Source of the DNA: Neocallimastix lanati (nom. inval.)
Lineage: Eukaryota; Neocallimastigomycota; Neocallimastigomycetes; Neocallimastigales; Neocallimastigaceae
Assembly: GCA_016946835.1 (NCBI GenBank)
Contig: JACVTC010000098.1
Span: 97,501-152,500 of the forward strand
Length of the DNA: 55,000 nt
Reading direction: 5' to 3'
This document shows, in pieces, positions 36,051-48,824 of the stretch; positions within the stretch are counted from its first letter, which is position 1, and each line of letters begins with the position of its first letter. A program made the position numbers and the translations under genes. The notes beneath the pieces were generated by a model. The model worked only from the letters and a program-made list of their open reading frames with translations, was not told the origin of the DNA and ran no database searches.

Positions 36051-37128
36051 TTTAAATGAACATCTAAAGAAATAATTTATAATTTTTAAATTATTTTTTT
36101 TTCAAAAAAGAAAGAAAACTTAAAAACTTTTTTACTTTTTTTAAACCCTTTTTTCTTTTTTCTTATCTTTGTTTTTTATTTTTTTTTTTTAAAAAAAAAG
36201 GCCAATAATTTTAAAAAAATAAAAAAAAATTAAATAAAACTTTTTTACTTTTTTAAATCCTTTTTTCTTTTTTCTTACTTTTTTTTTTTTTTTTTTTTTA
36301 AAAAAAAAAGGCCAATAATTTTTTTTAAAAAAAATTAAATAAAATTAAATTAAATAAAATAAAATAAATAATTAAATTTAAATTTAAATATGAAGTAAGA
36401 TTGAATAAAATAAAATAAAATAAAATAGAATAAAAAGGTTTTATTGTCATTATCTTTAAAAATAAAAAAAAAAAAAGCAAAAGTTAATTTTCTTTTTTTT
36501 TTTTTCCTCATTTTTGTTTTTAAATTTAAATAATAATTAAAATAATTAAAATATAATACTAAAATATAGCATTAATATAAAAATAATTAAAATAATAGAA
36601 AAAAAAAGTTAAAGTATAATTCAAATAGGATAATGATTAATTTTAAAACTTTATAAAGTAAGGAAGTAAGAGAAAAAATTTTCATTTAACTTTAAAACCT
36701 AATTAACTTCTTTTATCTTATATTGCTATAAGTAAAATTCATTAGTAATAATAATAATAATAATAATTTTTTTTTTAAAAAAATATTATAATATTTGCCC
36801 ATTAATTAATTTAGTAATTAATTAATTATTATTATTATTATTATAATCTTTTTTTTTTTTTTTTTTATTTCTTATTATTATGAGAAAATTCAATCTTAAA
36901 GTTTTATTTTTATTTTATAAATATAATTAAAAAAAAAAAATTAATACTATCAATAGGACTAATTAAAGTAATAATATAATAATTTAATAAATTAATTAAC
37001 AGTAACAACAACTAGTAAATTAACATTAAATTATACGAGTCAATGAAATAATTATAAGCTAATCTTTTATTATTGAATATGATTTGATATATTCATTTAA
37101 AGTTTATTCCTAATTTAAAAAAAAAAAA

Positions 37129-37376
37129 ATTATTAAAATTTAATAATAATAATAATTATTTATAATAGTTTATTATAATAATAATTTGTAATAATTATTA
37201 AATATAATTATTTTAAATTTTAATTATAATAATTATTATTTTTAATTTTAAAATTATTAAAATTTAATAATAATAATAATTATTTATAATAGTTTATTAT
37301 AATAATAATTTGTAATAATTATTAAATATAATTATTTTAAATTTTAATTATAATAATTATTATTTTTAATTTTAAA
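37129..37376 (+). repeat. 124-bp tandem duplication
   Basis: Two copies, essentially identical by eye, starting ATTATTAAAATTTAATAATA at 37129 and 37253. The unit itself is rich in TTATAATAATAATT-type inverted words. Identity this high in neutral A/T DNA implies a recent event. Confidence 0.9.
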
Positions 37377-38114
37377 AAAAATAATATGTCATAATTAATA
37401 ATAAATAATAATTTAATAATAATTTACAATAATAATATAAATAATAATTTATAATAAGAAGATATAAGCTTTTTTTCATTTTTTTTTTATTTTTTTATTC
37501 TAATAGTTTAATGATATTTAAAATTGAATATTTTTTTTGAAATAATAGTAATTATTATTATTATTATTATTATTATTATAATGTATATTTTATTAATAAT
37601 ATTAAATATAAATTTTTATTTATAATTATAAATTTAATTAACGCAACCAAAAAGGAAATATTACAGTATTATCATTCATAATACATACATAAATTATTCA
37701 ATGTATGAACATGGATTTATCTATTTAAGTAGAACTTTACTTGTTAATGGTTTATAAATAATTTTAGAAATATTAATCATATGAAATTTTATCAAATCAA
37801 GGATTTTCAGATGAATTAAAAAATAATTATATTATATATATAAATAAATAAAAAATAGTTAATAATGAATTAAAAAATAATTATTATTATATACTATAAT
37901 AAAATAATAAAATAAAAAAAAAAAAAAATTAGTTAATAATTTATACACCAAAGTTCAGAACTGTCAATCATTATTCAATTTTAATTATTCCTAAAATAGT
38001 AGAAATAACATTCATCATTATCATCATTATTCAATAAAATTTTAATTAATAAAATAATAATTAATAAATAAAGAAATAAAGCATTTTAATAATTTTAAAT
38101 AAAAGCTTTTATAT

Positions 38115-38238
38115 CAATAATAATTAATAATAATTAATAATAATAATAATTAATAATAATAATAATAATTAATAATAATAATAATAATTAATAATAATAA
38201 TTAATAATAATAATAATAATAATTAATAATAATAATAA
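38115..38238 (+). repeat. TTAATAATAATAATAA compound microsatellite
   Basis: Runs of AAT units of varying length separated by TTAATAAT interruptions. Confidence 0.85.
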
Positions 38239-38693
38239 ACTCTGTTTTAGTGTTATATCATGATAATCAGTAATGATAAAAAAAAAAAAAAAAAACTTTT
38301 TTATACAAATATGTATTTTGAAAATTTAATTAATCAAATAAATGATAGTAAATACATTAAATAACTAATTAACTAATATTTATTCTATGTAGGTTATCGA
38401 TGCTATTATCTATTGTTATTGATTGTACTAATTAGTAGATAAGTCATGAATTAATGGTAGCATTAAAGTTTATTATAACTAATTTATTTTAAAAGATTAT
38501 TAATTATAATTGATATTATTTAATAAATACTATTTATTTAATTGATTACTATTATTTAGTATTCATTGATTGAGTGTCTGATAAATTATCAATCATTTAT
38601 TAACTTAGCAATCATTTATTAACTTTTTCCATCTATTATTTATTAATTATAATGGAATAATTAATAATATTTATTATTAATTATTCCATTATT

Positions 38694-38880
38694 ATTCCAT
38701 TATTATTCCTATTTATTATTATTTTATTATTTATTATTTATTATTCAACTATTTATTATTTATTTTATTATTTTATTATTTTATTATTTTATTATTTTAT
38801 TATTTAATTATTTGATTATTTTATTATTTAATTATTTGATTATTTTATTATTTAATTATTTTATTATTGTTTAATTATTT
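38694..38880 (+). repeat. TTATTATTT compound repeat with GATTATTT variants
   Basis: Begins as TTATTCCATTA units, passes through TTTATTATTTTATTA units and ends with alternating AATTATTTGATTATTTTATT blocks; boundaries approximate. Confidence 0.8.
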
Positions 38881-40607
38881 ATTGACAAATAAATTTTTTT
38901 TGATTAATTAAAGTTTTAATATAAATTTCAGTAATTAAATATATATTACAATATAGACTAATATATGTTAATTGTATATTAATTTTTATAATTATTTTAT
39001 TCTAAAAGTTTGACTTATTTTTATCACAGTCTATTCGAATATAAGAAATCAATATATTAATTTAAATAGACCCTCTATAGTAATTTTATTTATTGGTATC
39101 CATAAATAAAAAATATAAATATAATAGAATCAATTGAATATTAATTAATTCTATTTAAATACCATATATCTTTAATTATTTATTATATTATTATATATAT
39201 ATAATTTTATCTATTTTTAATAGATTTAGAACTTAAATTTTTAATTTTTTTTTTATAATTTTTTTATCATTAAATTAATTAAAAATGAGAATGCCCAAAA
39301 AAAAAAAAAAACAAAAAACACCGAAAAAAAAAACAAAAAACAAAAAACAAAAATTAAAAATTATTTATTTAATTTTTATATTTATTTAATTTAAATATAA
39401 AATATAAAAATTTATTTAATTTGTATATTAAAATTTATTTAATTAATTTACATTTTAGATACAACATTTCAACCATACAAATACAAAACAAAAACAAACA
39501 AAAACAAAAATATATATATATATATATATAGTAATAAATAAAATAATATAAAAATATTATTGAATACACTATAAATATTATAAAACTACTACATTACATT
39601 AACATCATTCAAAATAATTTCTATTGATTGATTTTTCTTCAATTTAAAGCTTTATTTCATTCCTTTAAAATGTATATATTTAATACTATAATACTACAAT
39701 TATTTTATTTTATAGAAAAGAAAAATAATTTCTTAAAGTGTTAATGGATTAAAAAAAGAAACCTTCTTTTATTGTTATGATTTGATATTCAAATTATTTT
39801 ATTCTATATTCACTCTATTTTATATAATTGCAGAAGAAAAAAAAAAAAAAAGAGATAATTGAAAATTGTAAAAAAAAAAAAAAAAAAAGATGACCTTTCT
39901 ATTCATAAATACTAAAAAAAGATAAGATGGTTCTATTCATATAAAATAAATGATTTTCATTATAATGAATAGTAATGTAGTAATTAATTGATATAATTTT
40001 CGTAAAAAAAAAAAAGATCAATTTATTAATACTCCATATACATATAATTTTTTATTATTAAAAGAATAAACTTTTTATAGTGTTATTTTTTTTATATCTT
40101 TTATTCATTATTTATTTATTCATACATTCATTGACATTAATAATTGTATTGTAATTATTTATTAAAATTAGTATTTTATTGTTCATTTATTTAAATTTAT
40201 TTATTAACATAAGCATTTAATTAATTAATTATTAATTAGTTAAATGGATAAATAAGTTTAAAATATATTAAAAATAATTGAATATATTAAGAATATATAT
40301 TAGACTCTAATTTAATATATTATTAAGAAATAGGAAATATGTTATTATTGACATATAACTAAATAATATAAATATAATTTATATGAGTATCAATAGATCA
40401 TATATAAGAATATACTTTATGTAATTTAAAGAATTAACTAATAAATACAATTACAGTTATAAACTAAGGTATAAAGTTGAATTATCGTCATATATTATAA
40501 TATATGTAATATATTAAGAATAGACTATTTATGAATTATACAAAATAAAATTTTTAATAATAATTTTTTTTTTTTCACATTTTAAAAAAAAACAGATATT
40601 AAAAAAT

Positions 40608-40760
40608 TCATATATAAATATAAATATAAATAATATAATATAAATATAAATAATATAATATAAATATAAATAATATAAATATAAAAAATATATACAATAT
40701 GAATAATTATATATAAATAAATATAAATTATATATAAATAAATATAAATTATATATACAA
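40608..40760 (+). repeat. AAATATAAATAATATAATAT satellite-like block
   Basis: About three 21-bp units (TAAATATAAATAATATAATA) at 40608-40690, followed by two or three 21-bp units of AAATTATATATAAATAAATAT at about 40715-40760. Confidence 0.75.
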
Positions 40761-41004
40761 AGAGAACTTATAATTATGTAATATATAATAAGTTGAATAT
40801 ATGATGTGTTATGTTCATTTGTAATTTATGATTGTTGTATACAGTAATAATAAATATTATGGTGATATTAAAACAATCAACTAACAATTTATTCAAAAAC
40901 TTTTTTTTTTCTATTTGATAACAGAGAAATGAATGGATTGACAGCAGGGTAATTATTATTTTTATAACACATTTTTAAACTAAATAACTCTCTTGATACA
41001 GAAT

Positions 41005-41085
41005 AACAAATAAATAATAAATAATAAATAAATAATAAATAATAAATAATAAATAAATAATAAATAATAAATAATAAATAATTAA
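41005..41085 (+). repeat. AAATAATAAATAAATAATAA microsatellite
   Basis: Mixture of AAAT and AAATAAT units, about 80 bases. Confidence 0.85.
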
Positions 41086-42817
41086 ATAATGATTGATAAT
41101 TAATAATTAATAATTAATAAAATATAATTAATAATTAATAATATAAAATTTATAATTAATAAAGTATAAATTTTATAAAAAATAAAAAGTTTCAAAATAC
41201 TAATTAATAATTAATAATTAAAATACTTAAAAAGAGATATAAAAAAAAAACAATTATATATAAAATGGAATTTTTATATATAATAAAAAATTTAATTATT
41301 AATTAAACTTTATTAATACTAAGATAGATAAAAAAAAAAAAAAATTAAAAAGAAATTATTAATAAATAGAATATTAAAATACATTTTTTTTTTAAACCCA
41401 ACATAAAAAGAAAAAAAAGGAATTATTTTATTTTAATTGTTTTTAATATTTTTTATACTTTTACTTCTATATGGAATTCTTTTTAATAAAATAACATTAT
41501 ATAAAATAATAAATTGATTTATTTTTTATATATTTTTTATAAAAATTGATGAAAGAATAAACTTGTTTAATCTCTTAATACTATAATTTTATTTATATAC
41601 TGATGTATATATATGAAAAAAAAGGAAAACTAAATTAAAAGAAATATATAAAATATATTATCGTACAATCAAATAAAATAATTTATATATTATTTTTTAT
41701 AATCTTTTTTTTCTTTTCCGTATCTTTTGAAAAGTAGTAATATATACCAATGGCCTTTTAATACTGAAAGAATTTTTTTTTTTTTCTTTTTTTTAATTAA
41801 GAAAATTAATCAGAAAAAAAAAAATTAAAGAAAAAAAAGGTTTTCTTTTTTTAATAGTAAAATAATAATATATAATAAATATTTAAAACTTTTTTTTTTT
41901 TAAAAAAAAAAAAATAAGAAAAAAAGAAATATAATTTTAATGAAATTCCTATAGTGAAATGAAAATTATATTCAACTAATAATAACCATAATTATAATAA
42001 TAATAATAAAATAAAAGTAATTTAATTAATTATTTTTTTTTTCTTTTACTAAAGAAATTAAAATAATAAAAGCCTTGAAAAAAACAAAAAAACAAAAAAA
42101 CAATATATATAAAGTATATGATAGACAATAACATCAACAAAAAAAAAAAAAAAAAAAAAGAAAAATAATTACTTATCTAATTTTATAAAGAAGAAAATAA
42201 ATTTCTCTTTTATCAGTTTAACTAAAAAAAGAAAGTTTATTCAATTGGTAAAAAAAAAGAAAAAAAAAAAACTAAAAGAAAAGAATTTTCAAATATAAGT
42301 AATATAAATATTTTAATAATCAAAAAATTATTCAAAAAAGAATTTTAAATTTAATTTTTTTTTTCTTTATTTTAAATAATAATCAAATTATTTTAATAAT
42401 AATGAATACTATTGTAATATAATAATTTATTAAAAGATTATAAAAAACTAAAAGATATATATATATAAAATTTAATATAATATTTTGAAATATATATGTA
42501 TATATAATTTTCTTTATTTAATAATCAATATAAATTATAAATGTTAAATATTAAATATTAATTATACATAATACAATTTCAATTACAATATTTAGTAAAT
42601 ACATATATATATATAATCATATAAAGTAATAATTAAGTAAAAAACCAATTATTTATAAAGTAAAAAGTCAATTAAAAAAAAAAAAAAAAAAAAACAATAA
42701 AAAAAAACTGATTTATTATATATATATATATTTTTTTAAAGAAATTTTTCATTTCAAAATTATCAGAAGTAGTAAAAAAAAAAAAAATAAAAAAAAAAAA
42801 AAAAAAAGTTAAACAAA

Positions 42818-43301
42818 ATGAAGTTTATTAAAGTAAATTATTCAGAACCGGTTGATAACTTTTTTTTCGGAAATAATTATAAATATGAGGATGAAGATTT
42901 AAGATACTTTGAAGACCTAACTCTACTGGACCAAACTTGGAATAATGACGAGATAGATATGATGGTATATATAACTCTTCTCTCTTTATATATATAATAT
43001 ATATATAAATTAAATGAAAAGGAAAAAAAAAATTTTATTTTATATTTTTTCTTTATGACTTTTAGATAACTGTTAATTAGGAGTAGTTATAATATAATAA
43101 AATGAATTACAATTTCAATAGATAATTTCATAATATTTTTATAAGATATTATAAAAAGTTAAAAAAATAGTGTATTAAGATTGTTCATTTCAAAGTTTAT
43201 TACAAAAATTATTTAATACAAAAATTCAAAAATTTTATTTATTATATAAATATTAATAAAAAAAAATAGCATAACTGATATATTTATATAATATAAAATT
43301 A

Positions 43302-43389
<88 letters not shown>

Positions 43390-43842
43390 TTATTATTATT
43401 ATTTTTATTATAATTATTATTATATAATAATATAAAAATAATATGAATTGATAAAAAAAAAAAAATAATAGGACAATAAGGAAAATATATCTTGTAATCA
43501 AAATACACCAACATATCATAATGAGAGATTAATCAAAGAGGATATTCCTTCACCAGATCCTGAGGATTTTAGTTTAAATTCGTTAAATCAACGTGAAAAT
43601 TCAGAACAACTTGTGAATCGTTTTTTAGATTCGGATTATCCAGAGCTTAGTCCTAAAATGCAGGAATTAATGAAGATGCATGGTAAGATCCTTAAAAAAA
43701 AAAAAAAAAATTAAAATAAACAAAAAGAAATAAAAATATTTATATGATAAATAGAATATTATTTATTAAATAAATATATATTTGTTAACATTATTTTTTA
43801 TTTTTAATATATTATTTATATTACAATATTATAATATTATAA

Positions 43843-43876
<34 letters not shown>

Positions 43877-46045
43877 CGATATTATAATGTTATAAATTAT
43901 TATTATTATTATAATAATAATAAAACAATCTTCATAATTTTAAATTCATTATTGATTTGTATTATAATAATTTCAATTGTAAATATGAATCAACTTAATC
44001 AAATTCTATTCTCTCAACATAAATATAAATCAACTTAATCAAATTTTATTCTCTCAACATAAATATAAATCAACTTAATCAAATTCTATTCTCTCAACAT
44101 AAATATAAATCAACTTAATCAAATTCTATTCTCTCAATATACATAATCAAAAATTAAACAAAAACAAAAACAAAAACAAAAAAAAAAAAAAAAAAAAAAT
44201 TAGATTTTATGAAAATATTTATACATAAAATCACTAGAGTACCGGATGCCGTACTATATAATGAAGAAGAAATTAATCAAGGTTTCTCGATTGATGAATC
44301 TGTCTTCAGAAAAAGAGAATGCATAGATCAAGTTTTAATGAAAAGATCTTATAATGCTTTCAAGGTGTTGACTTCTTACTCTATTCTAAACACCGTAACA
44401 GAAAATGCAAAATTTATTGGTAAAGAATTGTTAAAAATCTTTCATCCAAAGTCTGAAGGTAATTTCAATCATTTTAAACCTCTTTGGAATCATCTAATAA
44501 AAATTACTCATGGTGAAATTGCACTTTTACTTACCAGTGATGATGAATATAAAGAACCTCCAATTTATCAAATGTTACGTTATATTCATGAACCTGCCAT
44601 CACTTCCTCTCTCATTTCGACCATATTTTTATTTGATGCTGAACCTGATCTACAAGTAGAACTTTTCACTAAATTACAAGAAATGGAATTCATTGAAACA
44701 TTACTTACAATGTTAGATATGAAGGATTTCCCAGTAATTGTTCAAGCCACTTCAGAATTTTTAATTCAAATGATTGAAGAGGGTTCTAAAACCAAGAATA
44801 GTAGTATTTTGTTTGCTCCAATTCAATTGGATCCTTCTTGTCTTTCAGTTATTATTAAACATATTTCCGAAAATAAAAGTCCTGTTCATCAACAGGCTTG
44901 TATTCAACTTCTTTTGGCTTTTTTAGAAAAATATATCTATTATAATTGTGATGCCACCACTTCGGATAATGTTTCTATTAATACCATGACGTCCTCCAGC
45001 TCCTCCACTTTGGAGTTGTTGAAATCATCTCTAATGGACTATTTAAAATACAGTATTGATGATCTTTGTATGGGACTTACCGATGCCAAGTCCATTGATC
45101 ATGTAGAAGAAGATGAAGAAGATAAATTTTATGATGATTATCAAGATTTCTTCGAAGAAGATGATGATGATGAGGAGGATGAGGAAGGAGAGAATGATGA
45201 AGAAGAGGATGAAGATCCAAATAAAATGATAGTAAATAACCATACTCCTATTCATAATCATGAATGTATCCATAGCAATACTCATAAACATATCAATAGC
45301 AGTTATCGTCGTAGTGGTTGTGATATCTATAATACCAATAAAAAGTTAAATTATAAAAAGTTGAAATGTAGATTAACCGTAAATAAAATTGGTCTTTTAA
45401 AAATAATTATAATTACCTTACAAGAATTTAAAAGAGAGGAATATGATCTTTTGGAAAATATACCTTGGTCACTTCTTGTCAACTGGTTCTTCCAAAATCC
45501 GTCTAATAATATCTATCATACCCTATTTTTTAAATTTTTTGAATTTGCTTTAAAATCCAATTCTATACCAATATTAAATAGCTTATTTATCGAAACTAAT
45601 TTAATTCAACAATTTATAGGTAAGCCTAACGAAAGAATAAAATAAATAAAAAAAAAAAATTAGAAAAAGAATATGGAATATTAGAATATTAATAATAATA
45701 ATAATAATAAAAAGAGAAAAGAAAAGATAAAAAAGAAAATTATTGATTTTATATAATATAAAACAAAATAATATATAATATTTTATATATATATATATAT
45801 ATATATTTTTTTCTTTATTCCTTTATTATTTTTTTATTATAGAGGATGAAAAATAAAAAACGCTCTATAGTAAAATATATATATATATATTATTTCAATT
45901 TTTAATTATATTTTTATTTTTTTATTTTTTCATTATTTATTTATTTATTATTATTTAATTTCAATTTATTTTATTTTGTTTCATTTAATTTTAAGATTTT
46001 ATTTTTTATTAATATTATAAAAAAAAATATTATTACTAATACCTA

Positions 46046-46085
<40 letters not shown>

Positions 46086-47509
46086 CTTTCATATTCTATT
46101 ATAAATTATTAAACAATATTACAAAAAAAAAAAAAATAAGATAATTTCAATATACCAAGATATGTCGATTGTAAAGGATATATCCTATTAATGTGTAATC
46201 ATATTAGATTTACTTATGAAAGTCAACCGGAGGGCTTTTTTCAATCCCTATTGGAAAAGAATTCATCTTGGAAAGCCTTTTTGCCTCAACTTAAAGCGGC
46301 AACCAGAGATCAATTAGGCAATCGTAAACTATTGAAATCCTCTCTTGGACCGTACCCTCCTTTACCCTATACCCCTACACCGATGACCATTACATCTACT
46401 ACTACTATTACTACTACTAATAATAATAATAATAGTAATGATAATAATAATATTAGTAGTAATAATGATAAATATTTAGCTTCATTGGTACGAAAGGTGG
46501 ATGAATATCAATCAATGAATGAGGAGGAATTAGATTCTTTATGTGAGTTTTTATTTTTTTATAAATATATATATATAAACTTCAAAACTTCAAATAAATA
46601 TATATATATAATATATCATATTAATGTATATGTATATAAAAATATATATATAAAAACTTTTAAATAAATATATATATAATATAATATAATATAATATATT
46701 AATATATATATAAATATATATATAATATAATATAATATATTAATATATATATAAATATATATATATATAATTTTTTTCTCTCCTTTTTAGATGCCGCTTT
46801 ATTAGGTTATAGGTTGACTAAAGAAAAAAAGAAGAAAACTGATAAGACACTTCGGTAAGTTTTAACTGTGATATCTCTATTAATAATATTATTAATATAA
46901 AATATTAAAATAATAAATATATACATATTATTTTTTTTTATATAATTCTTATTATTATAATTATTATTATTTTTATTTAAAATTAAAATTTTCTTAATTC
47001 ATTTATTTTACATATATTATTATATTTTTTTAATTTTATATATATATATATATATTCTCTTTGTTATTAATTTTATCTTATTTATTTAAATATATAGAAC
47101 TTTTAGTAAATATCAACCAATTGCCCGACAATCTAATTCAACTCTTGATTTAGATTTAATTAGTAGTGAATCTACTCTCTTTAATAACTATCAAGAATCC
47201 AATGTAAAGTCAAATCGTTCAACCCTAAATTTAGATTTAGATTTAGATTTAGATTTAGATATAGATCTCATTAGTGAATCTACACTTTATCATGATGATG
47301 ATACTTATCAAGAATCTAACTCCATCCAACCTAAATCTTTTCTTTTGACTACAACTAATGACACTACTACCAGAACTACACAAGAAGATTATCCTTCTTA
47401 TTTCATTATGGATACTCCTACTCCCACTCCCACTACCACACCTAACAACTATTTATTTCATAAAAAAAATAATTTTAAAAAATCTATATTTTTAAGTTAT
47501 GAAATTTGA
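42818..47509 (+). CDS. SAPS-family protein (PP6/SIT4 phosphatase regulatory subunit), 6 exons (883 aa)
   Basis: Exons 42818-42964, 43472-43682, 44204-45619, 46141-46542, 46791-46854 and 47098-47509; all introns GT-AG with good donors (GTAAGA, GTAAGC, GTGAGT, GTAAGT) and matching phases. Residues about 150-640 fit the helical SAPS repeat domain: NAFKVLTSYSILNTVTENAK, then YIHEPAITSSLISTIF (the HI-x-TPAI-x-DLLLRL position of SAPS proteins), EMEFIETLLTML, VQATSEFLIQMI, the block ending FIETNLIQQFI, and IPRYVDCKGYILLMCNHI (the GYMGHLTRIAN position). A long acidic insertion (about 420-457) and a His-rich run split the domain. The C-terminus has TTAGAT-encoded Leu-Asp repeats and a Pro/Thr tract. 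SAPS proteins bind SIT4/PP6-type catalytic subunits and act in cell-cycle and nutrient signalling. The short exon-1 start is less certain. Assignment is by remembered family pattern. Confidence 0.78.
43303..43412 (-). repeat. (ATT)n microsatellite in SAPS intron 1
   Basis: Over 30 trinucleotide units with two or three T-run interruptions, inside the first intron. Its poly-Asn and poly-Ile minus-strand frames are not genes. Confidence 0.9.
43985..44140 (+). repeat. 40-bp tandem repeat, 4 copies, in SAPS intron 2
   Basis: Units carry CAACTTAATC at 43991, 44031, 44071 and 44111 and share CTATTCTCTCAACATAAATA; one unit has a C-to-T change, and the last diverges after CTCTCAA. It is pyrimidine-punctuated and lies about 60-200 bases before the acceptor at 44203. 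Confidence 0.92.
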
Positions 47510-47644
47510 ATTTGAATTTGAAAAAAAAAAAAAAAAAAAAAAAAAAAATTACTTTTCAATTTCTCCCTTTTTTTTTTTCACTTTTATATTTTAATTATTA
47601 TTTTAAAATTATTATTATTATAATCATTATTAATATATAATTTT

Positions 47645-47682
<38 letters not shown>

Positions 47683-47842
47683 TTTCATCAAAAATTAAAA
47701 AACATGAAAATTAAATTAATAAATCAATAGGTCAATAATAATAACATCAACAACTTCAACCATAATCATAACCACAATCACAATAGTAATAATAATTATA
47801 ATAAATAATAATTATGGTAATGATAATAATTTACTATTACCA

Positions 47843-47888
<46 letters not shown>

Positions 47889-48289
47889 TTAGGAATAAAA
47901 TAATATATCTATAAAATAAATACAATATAAATAATTATAAATATATAAATATAAAAATATAAAAATAAATAATAACTGGATAATAACTGGATTTAAATTA
48001 AATATGGAAATAACAATGGATAAAAAAAAATTATAAATTAAAAAAATTAAAAATTAAAAAATTAAAACAATCAAAATAAAATAAAATAAAGTAAATAAAT
48101 AAATAAATAAAAATCATAATCATCATAATATTAAATAAAGAAAAGAAAAAATTGAAATGAAAAAAAAAAAAAAAAAAAATGTATATATATATTTTTAAAA
48201 AAAAATTTTTTTTTTTCTTCATATTTTATTTTATTTTATTTTATAAAATTATTTTATTTATATTATTTTTCTTTCTTTCTTTCTTTCTA
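47510..48289. other. intergenic, 3' flank of SAPS gene
   Basis: Poly-A runs (47520-47548, 47647-47680, 47846-47883), a CAACTTCAACCATAATCATAA patch and AAATAAAA repeats. From about 48090 it merges into a divergent copy of the ~400-bp element found twice at 54.1-54.8 kb. No gene. Confidence 0.65.
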
Positions 48290-48330
48290 TGAGAAATCAT
48301 TGAATCTTCATGATGATAAGGAGGAGATCG
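48090..48330 (+). repeat. divergent third copy of the 54-kb element
   Basis: Shares the order of CATAAT..TAAATAAAGAAAAGAAAAAATT, ATGAAAA, ATGTA, a T-rich block, and then ATGAGAAATCATTGAATCTT..CATGATG with the elements at 54078 and 54478 (there CATGAGAGATCAATTAACCT..CATGATGG). It directly abuts the reverse-transcriptase relic. Confidence 0.55.
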
Positions 48331-48490
48331 GTTTTGGGAGAAGGAAGAGAAGACATTTTATTAATAATATTTTTCAATCCACTCCATCATGAAGAATGTT
48401 ATCAGTATCAGTCTCTAAATTTTCTTCTTTGACGAATTTATCGAATAGAAATGTAAAGGTCAATTCACATATGTAGCTTTTCTTGATCTG

Positions 48491-48536
<46 letters not shown>

Positions 48537-48782
48537 ACCACTCTGTTCCCATTTTCAACATTCTTACAAAAATTTTTCATCTTGGTATCCTTAACAAATG
48601 TTTTGGTTTTCATTTCTAAGCTCTGTCTTACTACTAAAGCTTGTTACAGCTTGTTACCTTGATATGCCTTCAAATATCAAATGAATTTCCTATTTATCGT
48701 GAGGTTTCCCATTATCACCAATTTTGTTTAATTTAAATATGATGTTTAGTATTGGTAGTAATAAAAAAAAATGTTGTGGTGG

Positions 48783-48824
<42 letters not shown>

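Larger units (their letters stand above)
31368..42817. other. 11.4-kb gene desert
   Basis: No frame over about 60 codons and no protein-like segment on either strand. Contents are homopolymer A and T runs (for example 31674-31705, 35524-35568, 35890-35920), ATT/TAA and TA microsatellites, TAAAA repeats and several tandem duplications listed separately. The first few hundred bases carry AGAGAAGAGAAGAG and AACTAAACTAAAC repeats, probably 3' flank of the LrgAB gene. A duplicated block AACTTTTTTACTTTTTTAAA..CCTTTTTTCTTTTTTCTTA..GGCCAATAATTTT occurs at 36118-36210 and 36238-36320. Confidence 0.7.

Noticed and set aside
45620-46140. Extra SAPS exon at AGGATGAAAAATAAAAAACG (about 45842)
   Set aside because: In the required phase it hits TAA after four codons; joining exon 3 directly to 46141 keeps frame and restores the family pattern.
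48031-48613. Two minus-strand frames
   Set aside because: One is Phe/Ile-rich shadow of A-rich DNA; the other is antisense to the reverse-transcriptase relic and crosses the A43 tract.
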